Origin: Echria macrotheca | Taxonomy: Eukaryota; Ascomycota; Sordariomycetes; Sordariales; Schizotheciaceae | DNA length: 64,000 bases | Direction of reading: 5' to 3' | NCBI GenBank assembly: GCA_030411725.1 | Contig: MU839855.1 | Coordinates: 149,504 to 213,503 of the forward strand | Shown here: piece after piece, positions 33,821 to 45,336 of the stretch | Layout of the letters: the number at the start of each line of letters is the position of its first letter | Position numbering within the stretch: the first letter of the stretch is position 1 | Notes under the pieces: generated by a model | Told to the model about the DNA's origin: nothing | The model's database searches: none | Seen by the model: the letters and a program-made list of their open reading frames with translations, nothing else | Translations under genes and position numbers: made by a program

Positions 33821-34059
33821 ACCTTAGCTTGGACAGCTCGCCTGATACACATGTTTCTCTACAGCTAAACGGCGTCTAAATGTTTTCCTTTAGAAAAAAT
33901 CCCTTCCTCTATTACAATTGTTAGGGTAGTAACGTTGGTTAAGATATTCTTTAACTCCTTTCGATCTGACTAATATCCCACCCCGTTTAACGTATTGGAC
34001 TCGACCGCGCTTTACGAGTTGTTTAAAGTGTATTCCTATTCCTAATCTATATACTCCTG

Positions 34060-35150
34060 TTATCCAGCTTCGGGAAATCCCCATGTCGGCTCAGTGTCCT
34101 GAGTAACTACGCCGTTGTCATCAAGCAAGGGTTGGCCGTTGTAACACCAGTAAAACGAACCATTGTCGACATTTAGCTCGCGATGGAACACGCCCACGTC
34201 AGTATCTTGTGGATGCTTATAGCTCAGCCTGCCTTGCATGTCTCGAAACACCGGGAGTCCAGAGAACCATTCCCGTAGCTCGGGAGCGAAGCCATTGATG
34301 AACACAGAACGGCCACTCAGGCCCTGGCATCTCCGAAACCCTTGTGCCAGTAGCCGATAAAACCCATATCGCAATGCGCAACCTTGGGCAGGGTTGATTC
34401 GTGGCAGGACCCAGCAGTCCACTTCACAATCTTTCCCTTTTAGGTCCTCCGGCGTCGTAGCCCGGAACTGGAGGAGAAGGAGGTATTGGCCATCAAAGCA
34501 GAAGACCTGAGGGCACTCGTACTTGACTGCATACCTATTGAGTCGAGGGCGTCGTTAGTCGGCATCGAACTGCCAAAACCACCCTTGGAGGAGGAAACGA
34601 ACCCACGAAGCTCCCGGGACAAGTTGATCTGGTTGCCCGAAGCACCAAGGTTAGCGCTTTGCCACGCTTGAAATTTGATGAGATTCCTCTTCCATTCCCC
34701 AATAGCAAGGGGACGCTTCTCCAGGCGCGCATCTGCCAGAGCATAGACTACATCGACTATCTCTGGAATCTTTTCGGTCGTGCTAGGAGGCTTGGACTGG
34801 CACGTCTGCAAGACAGCTGGATGGTCATTGCACGCTGGAAGAACAATGTTAGATACCTCGGTATGGAACCAAACGCCGCAATCCTCCTCGGTTTCAAGTC
34901 GCCAACGTCGTTGATTGGGCCGCAAGGCAAGTTTGCTCATCCGCAGCTCGTCATCCGCGAGCGGAGGGAGCACTGCGTCCCAGTCCGCGTATACGGTCTG
35001 ATCATCTGGGCCGAGGGTAGTATGAACAATGAGTTTCGTGATGGGATGGAAGTCTTTTGCCCATTTCTTATCGGTGCCAGTGGTGAATCCTGTAAACTTG
35101 ACAGGGTTTGTAGACTGCTCACAAATGAGCTGGCTGATCGGCACGGCCAT
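34060..35150 (-). CDS. PD-(D/E)XK nuclease-like protein, copy B (2 exons)
   Basis: Model on the minus strand: exon 1 35150-34603, intron 34602-34535 (68 nt, GTTCGT...GACTAAC...AATAG), exon 2 34534-34060; 340 residues. The intron lies in the same Gly codon (LSRELRG-Y) as in copy A, and exon 2 has the same length. Motifs: Glu in FHTEVSN (E98), Asp in IVDVVYAL (D133), ExK core IGEWKR (E152, K154), the LSREL helix and the FCFDGQYLLLLQF strand, then CWVLPR, FRRCQG and FYWCYNGQP in the tail. About half the residues match copy A, so the duplication is old. No kinase-like gene lies beyond its start at 35151 or later, so this copy is single. The frame is intact. Nuclease activity is inferred from motif order. 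Confidence 0.75.
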
Positions 35151-35815
35151 CGTGAGGATAATTCAAGGCGCTGGTACTGGGGGTTCCTTTTGCGAATGCT
35201 TCTTTACCGGTCTCGCCATGGGCCGGAGATTTCGGATAAAGAAGGGTTTCAAGGGATATTCACATGCACGGGCAACTAGTGCAGTCCTCCATTCAAGGTA
35301 AGGTTATATGCAGGAAGATTGGGCAGCAACGCAACGCATTGATTGATTGCATGTAGGCCTCCACTTTGAGCCTCCGCTAACATAATACCATCTTTGTGTA
35401 TAACTTTCCAGGGCTACTCCGGATGACAAAATGAACCCAGACACTCTCTGTAACCAACACCAAGTCAGGTGTTTATAGGTTGGCACTGGCGGGCTCTACC
35501 AGGACCTAGGCTGCCGATACACGTTTGGCCGCTAGCCTCAAAGCCCAGGCATCGGCTGTGACAGCCACACCAATAAGCTTGCTGAGAACGAACTGAAGTA
35601 GGAGCCCAACCGGAATCTTGTGACGTGGAATGGCCTGGTAAGCAGATCACATCCCGTTGGACTAGTTAGGCTCGATTTGTGCGGCTGTTGGGCACATATC
35701 TAGAACCACGTAGCCATTGGGGGAAAGTACATTTTCATCCAATCAGCTGAGCCATGTATAAATGTGCACCCACTTTGCAGGTGTGCACAGCTTGAGAGGT
35801 AGATATGAGATCTGG
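35151..35815. other. Intergenic, no gene seen
   Basis: No gene, and in particular no trace of a kinase-like exon where copy A has its partner. Base composition is normal. Confidence 0.5.
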
Positions 35816-36976
35816 TCAAGTGATGTCAACCTGACCAACAACCCCTCCCTCCATGCAACAAGAGTGTTCACCCAACGAGCTAGCATGCTGTAGGAAGGAT
35901 GAGAGGCGTTGGGACAGCGTGTTGTACGGCGTGAAAGCTAGCCGCTGGCGATAGATGACCATTCCAGGCCCTGGCTGCGCGTTGGCGGGCAGAGGGTAGG
36001 AAGGGCGGTTGAGCATATCGAGGAGTTCAGTCGACACCTTGGTGGTGTAGATATACAACCAGTCGGCATCGTAGCCATTCGCGAGCAGCATTTGTAAGGG
36101 AGCAGCATTGGCGGCGCCACTAGGGTTCCCATCATTGTCGTCGTCGTCGTCGTAGTCGTCGCTGCCCTTCTCACAGTGCCGCTGGTCCTGTGCAAGTGCG
36201 ATGAGAAGGGCGGCGATGTAGGGGTCCTCGTATCGTTTGCCGGGCCTGATCCGTCGTAGCTGCTTCTCTGAACGGCGGGTCAGGGGCAAGTTGCGACGGC
36301 GCGGAATGCCAGGGGGGGGTGGGGCACCCAAGAGCTTGCTTCGGCGGCAACGCTCCATGTCGGATAGGTCGAGATAGACCAGATGAGCTGGGGGTGTTGG
36401 TTGGGACGGGGACTGCGGGGTGTAAGAGAAGGAGGAGCACGGCAGATCAGCAACGGCGCGGCGGCCGAAGAGAAACTGAATGCCATCCCTGGTTTGGACT
36501 TTAGCTAGATATTTTCTGAGGCTGAGACAGCAGCAGAACACATACCGACGGTGCTTGAGCCCTGGCACAAGTCGTAAGAGGGCATTCTGCTTCGAGATGG
36601 TGCCTCTGCAAGCTGCGAGGCGTTGGGCTGCGAGGACCTCGCCATTCAGATATGCAAGGTAGCGCTGCAGCTTGGCCGCTTCGTCGTGATTGTCGCCACC
36701 GTCGTCACCGTCGTCGTCGCAGTCGTCGCAGTCGTCCGCTGGGGCGCGATCAGCAGGTGGAGGTGATGTTCCTGGCGTTTTGATGATTCCACCATCGACG
36801 AAGCCACAGCGAAGAAGTTCGAGGTGACGGGCCGTCCACATCAGTGGATGAACGAACAGCTGTTCACGGGGGTGGGTGGAAAGCAATTGAGCTATAGAGA
36901 GACCGTTGGCGTTTGGTTCGGTCGCGAGTGCCATGTTGGCGATGGTGTGATGCTGAATTCTTGATTCATCAGCCAT
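35816..36976 (-). CDS. Uncharacterised fungal protein with acidic tracts
   Basis: A 386-residue frame on the minus strand starting MADESRIQHH. Two runs of Asp (about residues 82-98 and 270-280) come from GTC/GAC-type trinucleotide repeats. The C-terminal third carries KRYEDPYIAALLIALAQDQR and WLYIYTTKVSTELLDMLNRP, a pattern I have seen in fungal hypothetical proteins but cannot name. No signal peptide, membrane span or catalytic motif is visible. A GTATGT...AG signal around 36495-36545 could be an intron, but its best form does not preserve frame. The alternative donor GTCGGT would give a 51-nt in-frame removal, so the middle of the protein (about residues 140-165) is uncertain. It is divergent from the gene at 37459, which suggests a functional pair. 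Confidence 0.6.
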   Translation of the reverse strand: MADESRIQHHTIANMALATEPNANGLSIAQLLSTHPREQLFVHPLMWTARHLELLRCGFVDGGIIKTPGTSPPPADRAPADDCDDCDDDGDDGGDNHDEAAKLQRYLAYLNGEVLAAQRLAACRGTISKQNALLRLVPGLKHRRYVFCCCLSLRKYLAKVQTRDGIQFLFGRRAVADLPCSSFSYTPQSPSQPTPPAHLVYLDLSDMERCRRSKLLGAPPPPGIPRRRNLPLTRRSEKQLRRIRPGKRYEDPYIAALLIALAQDQRHCEKGSDDYDDDDDNDGNPSGAANAAPLQMLLANGYDADWLYIYTTKVSTELLDMLNRPSYPLPANAQPGPGMVIYRQRLAFTPYNTLSQRLSSFLQHASSLGEHSCCMEGGVVGQVDIT

Positions 36977-37458
36977 TCACGTGGGTTGAGGTTTGTTTTC
37001 AATTCGGGTTGGCCCGTGCGCTTGTTTTTCCCATGCAACGCCTGCGCGGCCCTGCGGAATTTTCCGAGCGCCAATCACGGTGGTGCGTGCAAGATTCAAT
37101 TTGCATCGGGATTCCATAAAACATGATAACCATCAACCGCGGCTTGCAATCAGTACCTCCCTAGGTACCTTCCTAGGTTGTAACACGTTCCTGGTTACCG
37201 CATGGTTTTATTCTCACTAACCCGAGTCCTGAACTGCATCCCACCAGCAGAGAGTGCTGTAGCAAACCAGCTTCGAGCCTTCGACCAACGAGGTCCATGT
37301 CCTTGACGTTGCTGTCGGGCTGCAAGAGTTGGGCACCGTTGTTAGCACAATGAAAAGCTCAGAATTTCCAGTGAGCTCGACCTGGACTCCTAACCCCCTT
37401 TTTTTTCCCTCGCATCACATACCCAATCCAATGCACCTTATCCACCGTGCAGCCAAAA
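36977..37458. promoter_or_regulatory. Divergent intergenic region
   Basis: A 482-bp head-to-head gap between two uncharacterised genes. It contains a CTAGGTACCTTCCTAGG palindrome-like cluster near 37160 and a pyrimidine-rich tract at 37390-37410. A shared promoter region is inferred from layout only. Confidence 0.35.
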
Positions 37459-38872
37459 ATGCCCTCAGTCTATTTCGAGACAATCACGTCCAAGCAAGCG
37501 TTTCGGAGGCACGCGGGGAACCCCACGCCGCTCTATTGCCGGCAACAGCATGAGCTGCCTGCGGCCAGCGACTGGAGCACCCAAGAGCTCTTCGCAAGCC
37601 GTGTTGTTGTCCACAATGTCCGTGGCGGCGTCTTGAAGCACCGCATCCCGCACTCGTCCTCGGGCTTTCTCCGGCCGCCTCCGAGGCAGTCTAGCGCCGA
37701 GCTATCCAAGATCATTGTCCCATTGCCACCCGGCGATCAAGACCTGACCGAGACGGAGCTCATACACCGGCTGGGCGGCACTGCGGGAATGTTCTGGGCG
37801 GCACTACTCCAGTTTAGACGCCACCATGCTTCGCCCACCGCAGATCATGCGGCTGGCGACTCCAACACCGGAGCCAGCTCCGACGTCAGTGACCTCGAGA
37901 TGCCCGACCTCAGCGATAGCAATCTACCCCCCCTCATCCCGACTCGGCCTCAGCGAACCCGCCATCAAGCCACACACCATCCAAGCTACGTTAACAGTAG
38001 CAAAATCAAGGTCGCTAGCAGCAGTCCCACGTCAGACCTATACGCAAGCAGCTCCTTCGCGAGCGACAACGCAGGTCATGTCTCGCGAGAAGAACACGCG
38101 GCGTGGGCCATGTCGGAAGACGCAACCGTCCAGCTTGCTTCCACGTTCCTGCGGCACGCGCTAGTCCATTGCCCGCTTCAGGAGGTCACCGCCATCGGCC
38201 CCACTCCGCAACTGCTACTCGAGTTCTCAGGCATACGACGGCGTATGCTAACCCACTTCGGTGAAGGCACCCTCGAGCTCGAGGCTACGGCCGACGGCGA
38301 GGTAGCCCTCCTTCGCAAGGACGCCACGGGCCGCTTTGTACATCTCGGCCAAGCGGTTATGTTGCTTGAGGCCAAAAAACGTTTTGAGCTCGTCCGGGAG
38401 GGGAAGCCGCTCATTACGGATAATGTCCTCGGCCAGATGTTGGCTGAGGCCCTCACCTTGCGGCTGTCCTTTTCTGCTGCCGAGTCAGGTTACTTCGAAG
38501 AGTACGTTTCCCAAGACAAGTAGTCCGTTACATTTTGTTCGTCGACTAACATCGGCTAGCACCATCGTCATTGTTGCAGCTACGCGGCAGTACTTATGCT
38601 TCATAAGTTTCTATATCCCGGACCCGTATGTAGAGAAACTCCAGAAAGGCAGCGCCAATGACGATATGGATGTTGAGCCACCAAGATATGACAGTGATGA
38701 AGATGGGGACCTAGAATATGAAGGAGAGGAGGGAAAAGGAGGCGAGGAAGATGATGAATTTATCACGGTACGGGCAACTGACTGGCTCGACCTCAGTACA
38801 GAACGCTGCCGCCAGCTCGCCTGCGATAATATCTCGGCGCTTGTTGATTGGCAGCTAAACAAGATAGGTTAG
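37459..38872 (+). CDS. Uncharacterised protein with a PD-(D/E)XK-like core (2 exons)
   Basis: Model: 37459-38501 and 38560-38872, 451 residues. The intron is 58 nt (GTACGT...GACTAAC...CTAG) and joins GYFE-D to TIVIVAATRQ. Residues 1-120 are a family-specific head. Residues 125-215 are low-complexity, Ser/Asp-rich. Residues 248-340 read as a restriction-endonuclease-like core: LLLEFSGIRRRM, a strand with Asp (D279) and MLLEAKKRF, whose E304-x-K306 fits the ExK motif, followed by a helix with Gln (VLGQMLAEAL). The tail after about 380 is strongly acidic, then ends in helices. The core is not closely related to the nuclease-like pair elsewhere in the window. Nuclease function is inferred from a single motif set and needs a structure-based test. 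It is divergent from the gene at 35816-36976. Confidence 0.65.
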
Positions 38873-41779
38873 GTTAAAAAGAGGGTGGAATGTTGTATTT
38901 CAGACACCAAGACACTCGGATAGCATGGCTAATCCCCGTTGTACCTGGAATAATCAGCTGGTTGAAGAATACGAGACGAGTTCATGATAAAAGGCGATAG
39001 TTGCAGTCCCATGTTTCATACCTGGTAGGTAGGCGAGAGTGAAAATGAGGAATTGTCGCGTAAGCCGTTGATTACATGTATTATATCCGATTTACATTAC
39101 CAGAACACTTAATGGCAATATCCACTCCTCCGACTCCTCAACTTGCACCAGAACCACTCGTTCAGCCTCCCCCCCGTCAGAATCAGGAAGTCCTTTCGAC
39201 CTCCTCTTCTTCACAAACCCCCCTACCGAACCCTCCTCATCCTTCAAGGCCATCATCACCGGCTTTAACGAATGGGTCTTAAGACAGCTTTATGCAAGAC
39301 ATCGATACATGGGGGGTTGATAGAGTACATCCCCAAAAGGGACACAGTGCCCAATTCTCATGGTTATAAGGACTGATGAATGCGCTTAGGCTCGACATAA
39401 GTCATAAGCTTGTACGACTGGCGCTCGCGGTTGCGCTTTTACTGCATTCGAGAAGCACGGTCTTTAGTGGTCTGGATGCTAATATGCACTTATACAGATC
39501 TCAACGACAGTTCACAGACCGGTACTGCGGACAAAAAATTATCTAGAGATCATCCTGCGCCGTTCTTAGGTAATTACACCAACAAGAAAATACGGGTCCA
39601 TCCCGCATTGCTGCCCGCCCTATCTCAGTTGCCAGTTTGATCCCCCGCACCACCTCCCCCAAGTCCCCCATCCGCTCCGCTGGGCCATTGGACTCCAGGT
39701 GTAGCGCACTGCTCTCCTCATTGGATCTAAACTTCTCCTGTTACCTCTCAAAACGAAATCAGGTTGCTCCTTTCCATTCAGTGCGTTTTCCCTCCTCGAA
39801 GTCAATACCGTCTATGGCCCTGCTGCGTTTGGGCGGTGATGCTTAGGTATATAAGGTAGGTTCGTACCTAGGACATAAAATTAAGAAATTTCCTCCTTGG
39901 TACCTGGCCCAAGTAAGGTAACATATCACCAACCAAGAAACATTTTCCGTTGTACACCTACTCCAGTTTTAGCCAAATCCCAGCACACCCTCAAGCCGCA
40001 ACCCATTTACCCCCCAGTATTCTGCCTCCACAGTTTAATCCTCCGCCTTTCGTTTCACATCCTTGAGCTCCTCAGCACTCCTTACGCCACCTCCACCCTC
40101 CACGTCCACCGGCGTCTCATAGAACGTCTCAGCGACGAAAACCGCCGGCTCGCTACTTCGGCTTGTGTTGTCTTACAACGTGCTCAAGCCTGAGCAATTG
40201 AAGCGAACTCCGGAGGTGGGTCACCTTGCCCTGCAGCTTGCTCGGTGGGTTCTCGGCACGTCGATCACACGGAAAGCAGCAATAGACTGGCTCTTCCCAC
40301 ATGCATCATACAAGACTAGGAGTTGCGCCGTGGTGAGGATTTTAGTCTGGGAAGAGGAAGACGAGCGGAGGTAGAGCGTACTTTGGGAAGGCTCTGTGTG
40401 AGAGAGGGCTCGCTATGGGAGATGGAGGGGGTGAGGATGCAGGTTGGGAGGTGTTGTTCTGTTCCTGGTGCATGGGTGTCTTGGTGAGAACTGTGGGTTG
40501 GTTGCACGGATGAGGTGTCCATGTTGTTGAGAATAATACTGGCAGATTGCAGTGGGTTTTTTTTTTTAGCTGTAAGCGGCCCATTGTTGGGGTCTTGGGC
40601 ATGGAGTTTATAAGAGGTTAGATGCAGAGGGAACCGGTGGTGCTGAACGCTGCTTTGTGGTTTTAAACGGCGTAGACAAGGGGAGGCATGATTCTGGTAT
40701 TTGCGCTGAACAGGAGCTTAAAACGTCGCAGACCAAGCCAATGGCGGTTTCTCACAGCGGCGTGAGTAGCACCTTCAAGCCGGCGTTCATCTTCATGTAA
40801 CAGTCATCGCGCATCCTGGAAGCTACCTTGGGCACTTCAGCGACGGATGCGCCGTCCTCCTCTCAAACTTCGATCTCATAGACCAGGCCGGAAACGGCAA
40901 TGCGCTGATCCCTCCCTCATCCATTGAGACAAATGACTGCTGAGCTCAGTGCCATCGAGGCGCACAACTGGGCCACACGTCACGAGAAAAATACATCCTC
41001 CTTGCTATGGCATAAGAGAAACATACCAGGTAACAAAATCATCCAAACCTCCCTAGGAGATTACCAAACCGTTTGGGATTAGGGCTCTTCCAGCAACAAC
41101 ACACCTTGGGAAACAACTATCCACCACAGCTTTCAAAAAGAGTTATAAACCTTTAGGTATTTCAATCATAGTTAATGGATATCGTCCTCAAGGTATATAG
41201 CAAAGCTGGAAAGGCTTTAAACCTGCTGGTAACATCACCGCCACAGCAACCGAATTGGACGCATACACGAAATGTCATCGAGATAAGCAATACTACCTTA
41301 TTAATTGCCACCTGGACACGGATCGGCGATCTAGTTTTCGAAGTATATTTAGCCACGTTTCCAAATATTTAACCCTTTCCAATTGCCATTCTCGCCGTAG
41401 AGCATCCTTACAGCCCTCTCAGCCTCAAGGCGTATGACGGGTCAAGCATTCTTCTGGAATATTGAGGTACGTCGTAAAAGCCCCAGCCCTCGCTACGCTC
41501 TTCTGGCATCTCGCATTCAGCATATCTGCGAGATTATTTCAAGTGGAGGCAGGTTTGGATGTTCATTGTTGGAGGATGTCGCGCAAGTATGGCCGTTATC
41601 GATGACCCGGTCCAAGGCGGAAGTTTCGTATAAACTCTAGATACGTACCTACCTAGGTACCTAGTCTAGCCCATAGGTTCCAGTACCGGGCGCCGTGGTT
41701 TGCGAATGCGGTTGGTCTTGAAGGATCCGGTGGTGTTCTTGCACTTATTCCAGAGCCCTACTTTGGTAGCTTTATTTTG
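38873..41779. other. Intergenic, only doubtful short frames
   Basis: No convincing gene. A 54-codon minus-strand frame at 39256-39092 (start MMALKDEEG) and a minus-strand piece near 40060-40170 (ETFYETPVDVEGG) have protein-like composition and may be exon remnants. Nothing joins them. A TTTTTTTTTT run lies at about 40557. Base composition is ordinary. Confidence 0.4.
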
Positions 41780-42400
41780 ATATGTGACCTCGCCGGTCTA
41801 GCGGACGGGGTCATGGTAGGGGTCGACAAGAGGGTTAGGAGCATCCAATGTCGAGGTGCATAAGGTCGCTAATGCGGATAGTCGTTTTCTTGAGTTCCAG
41901 GGCCTCTTACGAAATTCCGGCATCTTGTTCACGTTCATAAGCCTTTTCAGATGTCTCGAGAGGTTGGATATCACGGTGGTGTACGTGACGTGAGGTCGGC
42001 TGCCCCTCGCATGCATGTGATTGTTTCGCAGATATCGTCTAGGCGGCGTTTATAATTGTAACGGCTACTCAATGCCGTCGCAAGCACGGTAAGAAAAGCC
42101 CGCCCCGCCTGGTTGATATTATAGCCATTACTTTGAGTTCGTTTCGGTCGTTCTGAATAGCCTCGCCGTGTAACTCTCCTCGCTTAGTGCAATGAACCTG
42201 TGTTGAGCAAGCCGGCCGAGCTCTGCTTATTTATGTCCATAAGACGCACAAATCATGCACGCCTGTCGTTAAATCTAGCACCTCCTCCGCGAGCCCGCTG
42301 GCTTCTTCCAGGCCGCTTGAGTGTCTTCCTGCCATGTATAAGTCCCCCATCAGATACTCGACAAACTCCTTTAACAGGAGGAAGATGCCGTTAAAGCATA
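41780..42400 (-). pseudogene. Coding relic, family unknown
   Basis: The minus strand shows protein-like fragments in changing frames: a piece with FVEYLMGDLYMAG (about 42330-42375), then SRARPACSTQVHC...RGELHGEAIQNDRNEL (about 42120-42230) and LELKKTTIRISDL near 41870-41900. Stops and frame changes separate them. The order of the pieces is consistent with one ancient gene. I cannot name the family. Confidence 0.25.
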
Positions 42401-42599
42401 TGACTAACTAGATCACGTCGTCTCTTCTTCACAGTCGTGTCCTCGAGGAGAGCCTTCTGTCTCCCGAAAATCAAGCCCGTCAGTATGGGTACATCATCCT
42501 GCAGCAGCGTATTCTGCTCCCTTCTACCCATTCACCCTAGAGTCTGGCTCAAACCGTGATCCTAACTTTACCAATAGAAACCCGAAGAGCCGCAGTATC

Positions 42600-43059
42600 A
42601 CCATCCCCAAATTGAGATGAACATTGTCAAGCTCTACACTCTGGCATACCGATACCAACTCCAAGTAGTTCGGCAATACTCGAAGAAGAAATATATTCGG
42701 ATTTCAGAGATGCCTTTCAATTGGAACAATGGAACGAAATGTTGCGAGAGCGTCGCCAGTTCGATCAACACGGATACTCAGTCGCTCAACCATGCAGCAG
42801 TCCGCCCCGCTCACGCTCCTTCTGCTTTTCTGCTGCAGCGCCGGTTGCTCCAGCTGCACTTGCTCCTAGTAAGGGGCCAGGAACGGTAAGTGGTCGTCGG
42901 GGATCACTTCCTGATGCAAAGATCGCAAACGGCGGTGCTCAGGGCGGCGGGGCGGGGCCGTATACTACGGTCAAGCTATTTCAGGCCAGGGCAGAAGCTT
43001 CGAGAAACTTGTCCCTATGTGGAAATTCTCTACGTGAGCTTTTCTTGATTCTTCCCTGA
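42600..43059 (+). pseudogene. Coding relic, family unknown
   Basis: A plus-strand reading of FRDAFQLEQWNEMLRERRQF near 42693-42750 continues into a Pro/Ser/Ala-rich stretch and stops at 43059. The upstream part is split by stops. It looks like the tail of a larger protein, possibly from a mobile element, but no motif proves it. Confidence 0.25.
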
Positions 43060-43544
43060 GCCCGGGTGATCCCGTCGATCGGAGTGTGGTGGAATACGGC
43101 TAAACGGGGCTGATCGGAGCTGTGCAGAGCTGAATTGGCTGAGCTGGCACAGCCAATTCAGTTGGGCACAGGGTAGAAGTATAAAGACTCTCTGGCAACG
43201 GACAAGCAATTCAATCAAGTGCTTGTAACCCCCATCTACTCCAGAGATTTCAGTGTGCAATGTTTGTGACAATAAAAAGTAGAGTATTGCGCCGGCCACG
43301 CTCGTGTGCTAGTGTAGGTGATTGGATTTCTTCAGAGAGATAAATGAGATGCGGTTGCGATACTGCCAGCCGCATTTTACGTGAATTTGCGAATAATCAT
43401 TCAGGTCACTCGCGGGATTTTGTAGCTTTTTTCAGGGCAAGCAACGGAGGACCCTGAGACAAGGCTTCCCGGTCAGCTTCGGCTCAAAAGCAGGAACAAC
43501 CATTCTGGCTTCCGGGCTGTCGTCTTGACGAAGATTCGATACTA
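43060..43544. other. Intergenic, no gene seen
   Basis: No gene. Around 43100-43165 the sequence repeats GCTGAG/GAGCTG words with partial inverted symmetry (AGCTGAATTGGCTGAG and CCAATTCAG), a possible short hairpin. Confidence 0.4.
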
Positions 43545-44982
43545 ATGTCATGGTCTGTCCACCCAAGCAGGTCGGCCATGTTCACACCCGCACTGAGCCT
43601 AATCAGGGTTTTACCACACCTGGTTTACACCGGCGCATTGCGTTGTGCAGCGGTGTGGCGCCTTGGCTGTCTGCTACGCCGAGGCCTGCTTGTGAGCCTC
43701 AACAAGACGACGTACCACTTTGTTGTCTTGACTGGGATTCAAGCAAGTCAGATAGAGTGCGGTGAAACCCATTGATCAGTAAAGCTTGCATTACATCCAG
43801 CCTAGAGCAGTTTGTTGATAGTCTCTAAGTTTACCACCGATTGGCTGCATATGGCATGAAGGGCCGTCCAACCTCGCCCATCTTGAGCATTTATGTGGGC
43901 TCCGTGTTTGAGCAGCGTCTAGATAAGTTCCACGCTAGCATCAGGTCGGCCACAAGCAATTATCAGGGCCGGACGTCCACCTGCGTGCTAGGGGGTAAGA
44001 TCCGCGCCTGAAAGGAGTAAGATTTCGGCCATCTCCGAGCTCCCTTCATCGCAGAACTTGCACAGCTACTGGAGAGGCGTCAAATCCCGGGGCGAAGCAG
44101 GATGTGTTTCCGCCTTGGACTGCACGAGGAGTTTAATGATCTGGATGGGTGGCTTTCTTTCGGAACATGCCACATCTAGTGGCCGCTGACCAAACATGTC
44201 TTGGGCATTGACGTCCGCGCCAAGGTGTAGTAGCATCGAACACACGGGTTCGTTAGAAGTCAGGACCGCCAGGTGCAGTAAGGTTTTACCGAGATACTTC
44301 GCAGTCTTGACGAGGAGGCAAAAAAGATCTGCAGCTTTGGTTGTCTCATCCGAGTAGCGCAAATACTCGGATGCGGTGTCGTACCCATAAGGTGGGCCCG
44401 AACGTTGGGTTAGAAGTCGGTAGAAGGAGGGGTTTTAATCTTTTGTCTAACGATACTTATCACCTCATCATTTCCGTATTTTTCTGCCGCTAGCAATGCT
44501 TTATACGGGTCGTAGCCGACTCGTAAGGGCCTTCCACCCATGAGTTTAAGTTTTGTTCCACCAAAACTTCGAGGAGCCCGCTCTCCGGGTGAATATGCTC
44601 CCGAAGAAATCTCCGCCAACTCCAAAGGCTCCGGTTTTGTAGAAGCCGTTCTACAATCACTTAGCTCAATCCTTCGGCTCCCGCACATTGGCCATGGTAT
44701 ACCAGTAGAGTCGTAGAGTAGAAGAGAAGGGAGAGGTCCGCTTGCAAGACCGGACACGAGAAAGTGGCTTGTATGAGCTGGACTGCCCTCAGACCTGCTC
44801 ACGTCGGGGCTTGTGGTGGTATTACAGTCTGAGAGGTATAATAAGGAGAGACGGTATTGTACCAAATCATCGACGTTGTTGTCCCGGCGTTTTAGTGAGT
44901 TGAGTAACGCTACATCACTAGGATCTCCGGTAGCAGTGATGAAATTCTTGGGCCCCGCACTGAAACCCTGGCATGAAACCAA
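43545..44982 (-). pseudogene. Ankyrin-repeat protein, decayed
   Basis: The minus strand encodes a chain of ankyrin repeats: GKTLLHLAVLTSNEPVCSML, LGADVNAQDMFGQRPLDVA, a GADLTP...GGRPALIIACG unit, KHGAHINAQDGRGWTALHA, and, after a frame change, QGATPLHNAMRRCKPG. In one frame from 44362 down to 43800 the reading is continuous except for TAG codons at 44066-44068, 43988-43990, 43919-43921 and 43802-43804. All sit where CAG (Gln) would fit. A different frame upstream (44982-44410) carries the N-terminal part with GYDPYKALLAAEKYGNDEVI, also ankyrin-like. Such proteins in fungi are often the sensor end of NLR or HET-type proteins; no such domain is visible upstream here. Non-functional as it stands. 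Confidence 0.75.
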
Positions 44983-45336
44983 TCAGGTCGACTGTTATTA
45001 CTACGCTCCCCCCTTCGCAAGCGTCGGACCTTGTGGGGGTTAGCGTCATGCCTATGGTCATGCTTGTGCGTCGCGCGAGCGATAAACCTGGTTGGGGGGC
45101 CGGGGAAGCGACAGTGGAGAAGGAGGAGGAGGCAGCCCAACGTCAAAGCCGAATGCTACAGAGCGTGGGGCATGGGATACCGCTAGAGCTGGTGCACAGG
45201 TGGCTGCTTTGGCATGTGTCTCGGCCATGCTTGTAGGGATGCTTGCGACGTAATTCTCGGCGTCAGGTTCGAGCGTCAACAGAAAGATAAATAAAACAGG
45301 GAATTTATGTGCCTAGATAGATTTGTCACACATTAC
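44983..45336. other. Gap between ankyrin relic and HET relic
   Basis: About 350 bases without a supported frame, between the 5' side of the ankyrin relic and the 3' end of the HET relic, both on the minus strand. Confidence 0.4.

Noticed and set aside
36495..36545. Intron with a strong GTATGT donor in the acidic-tract gene
   Set aside because: Removing it (47 nt) breaks the frame, while the unspliced frame stays open for 386 codons; mentioned as an uncertainty only.
43802..44068. Reassigned TAG codon (genetic code variation)
   Set aside because: Other genes in the window end in TAG, including the lectin gene at 3163-3165, so TAG is a normal stop.
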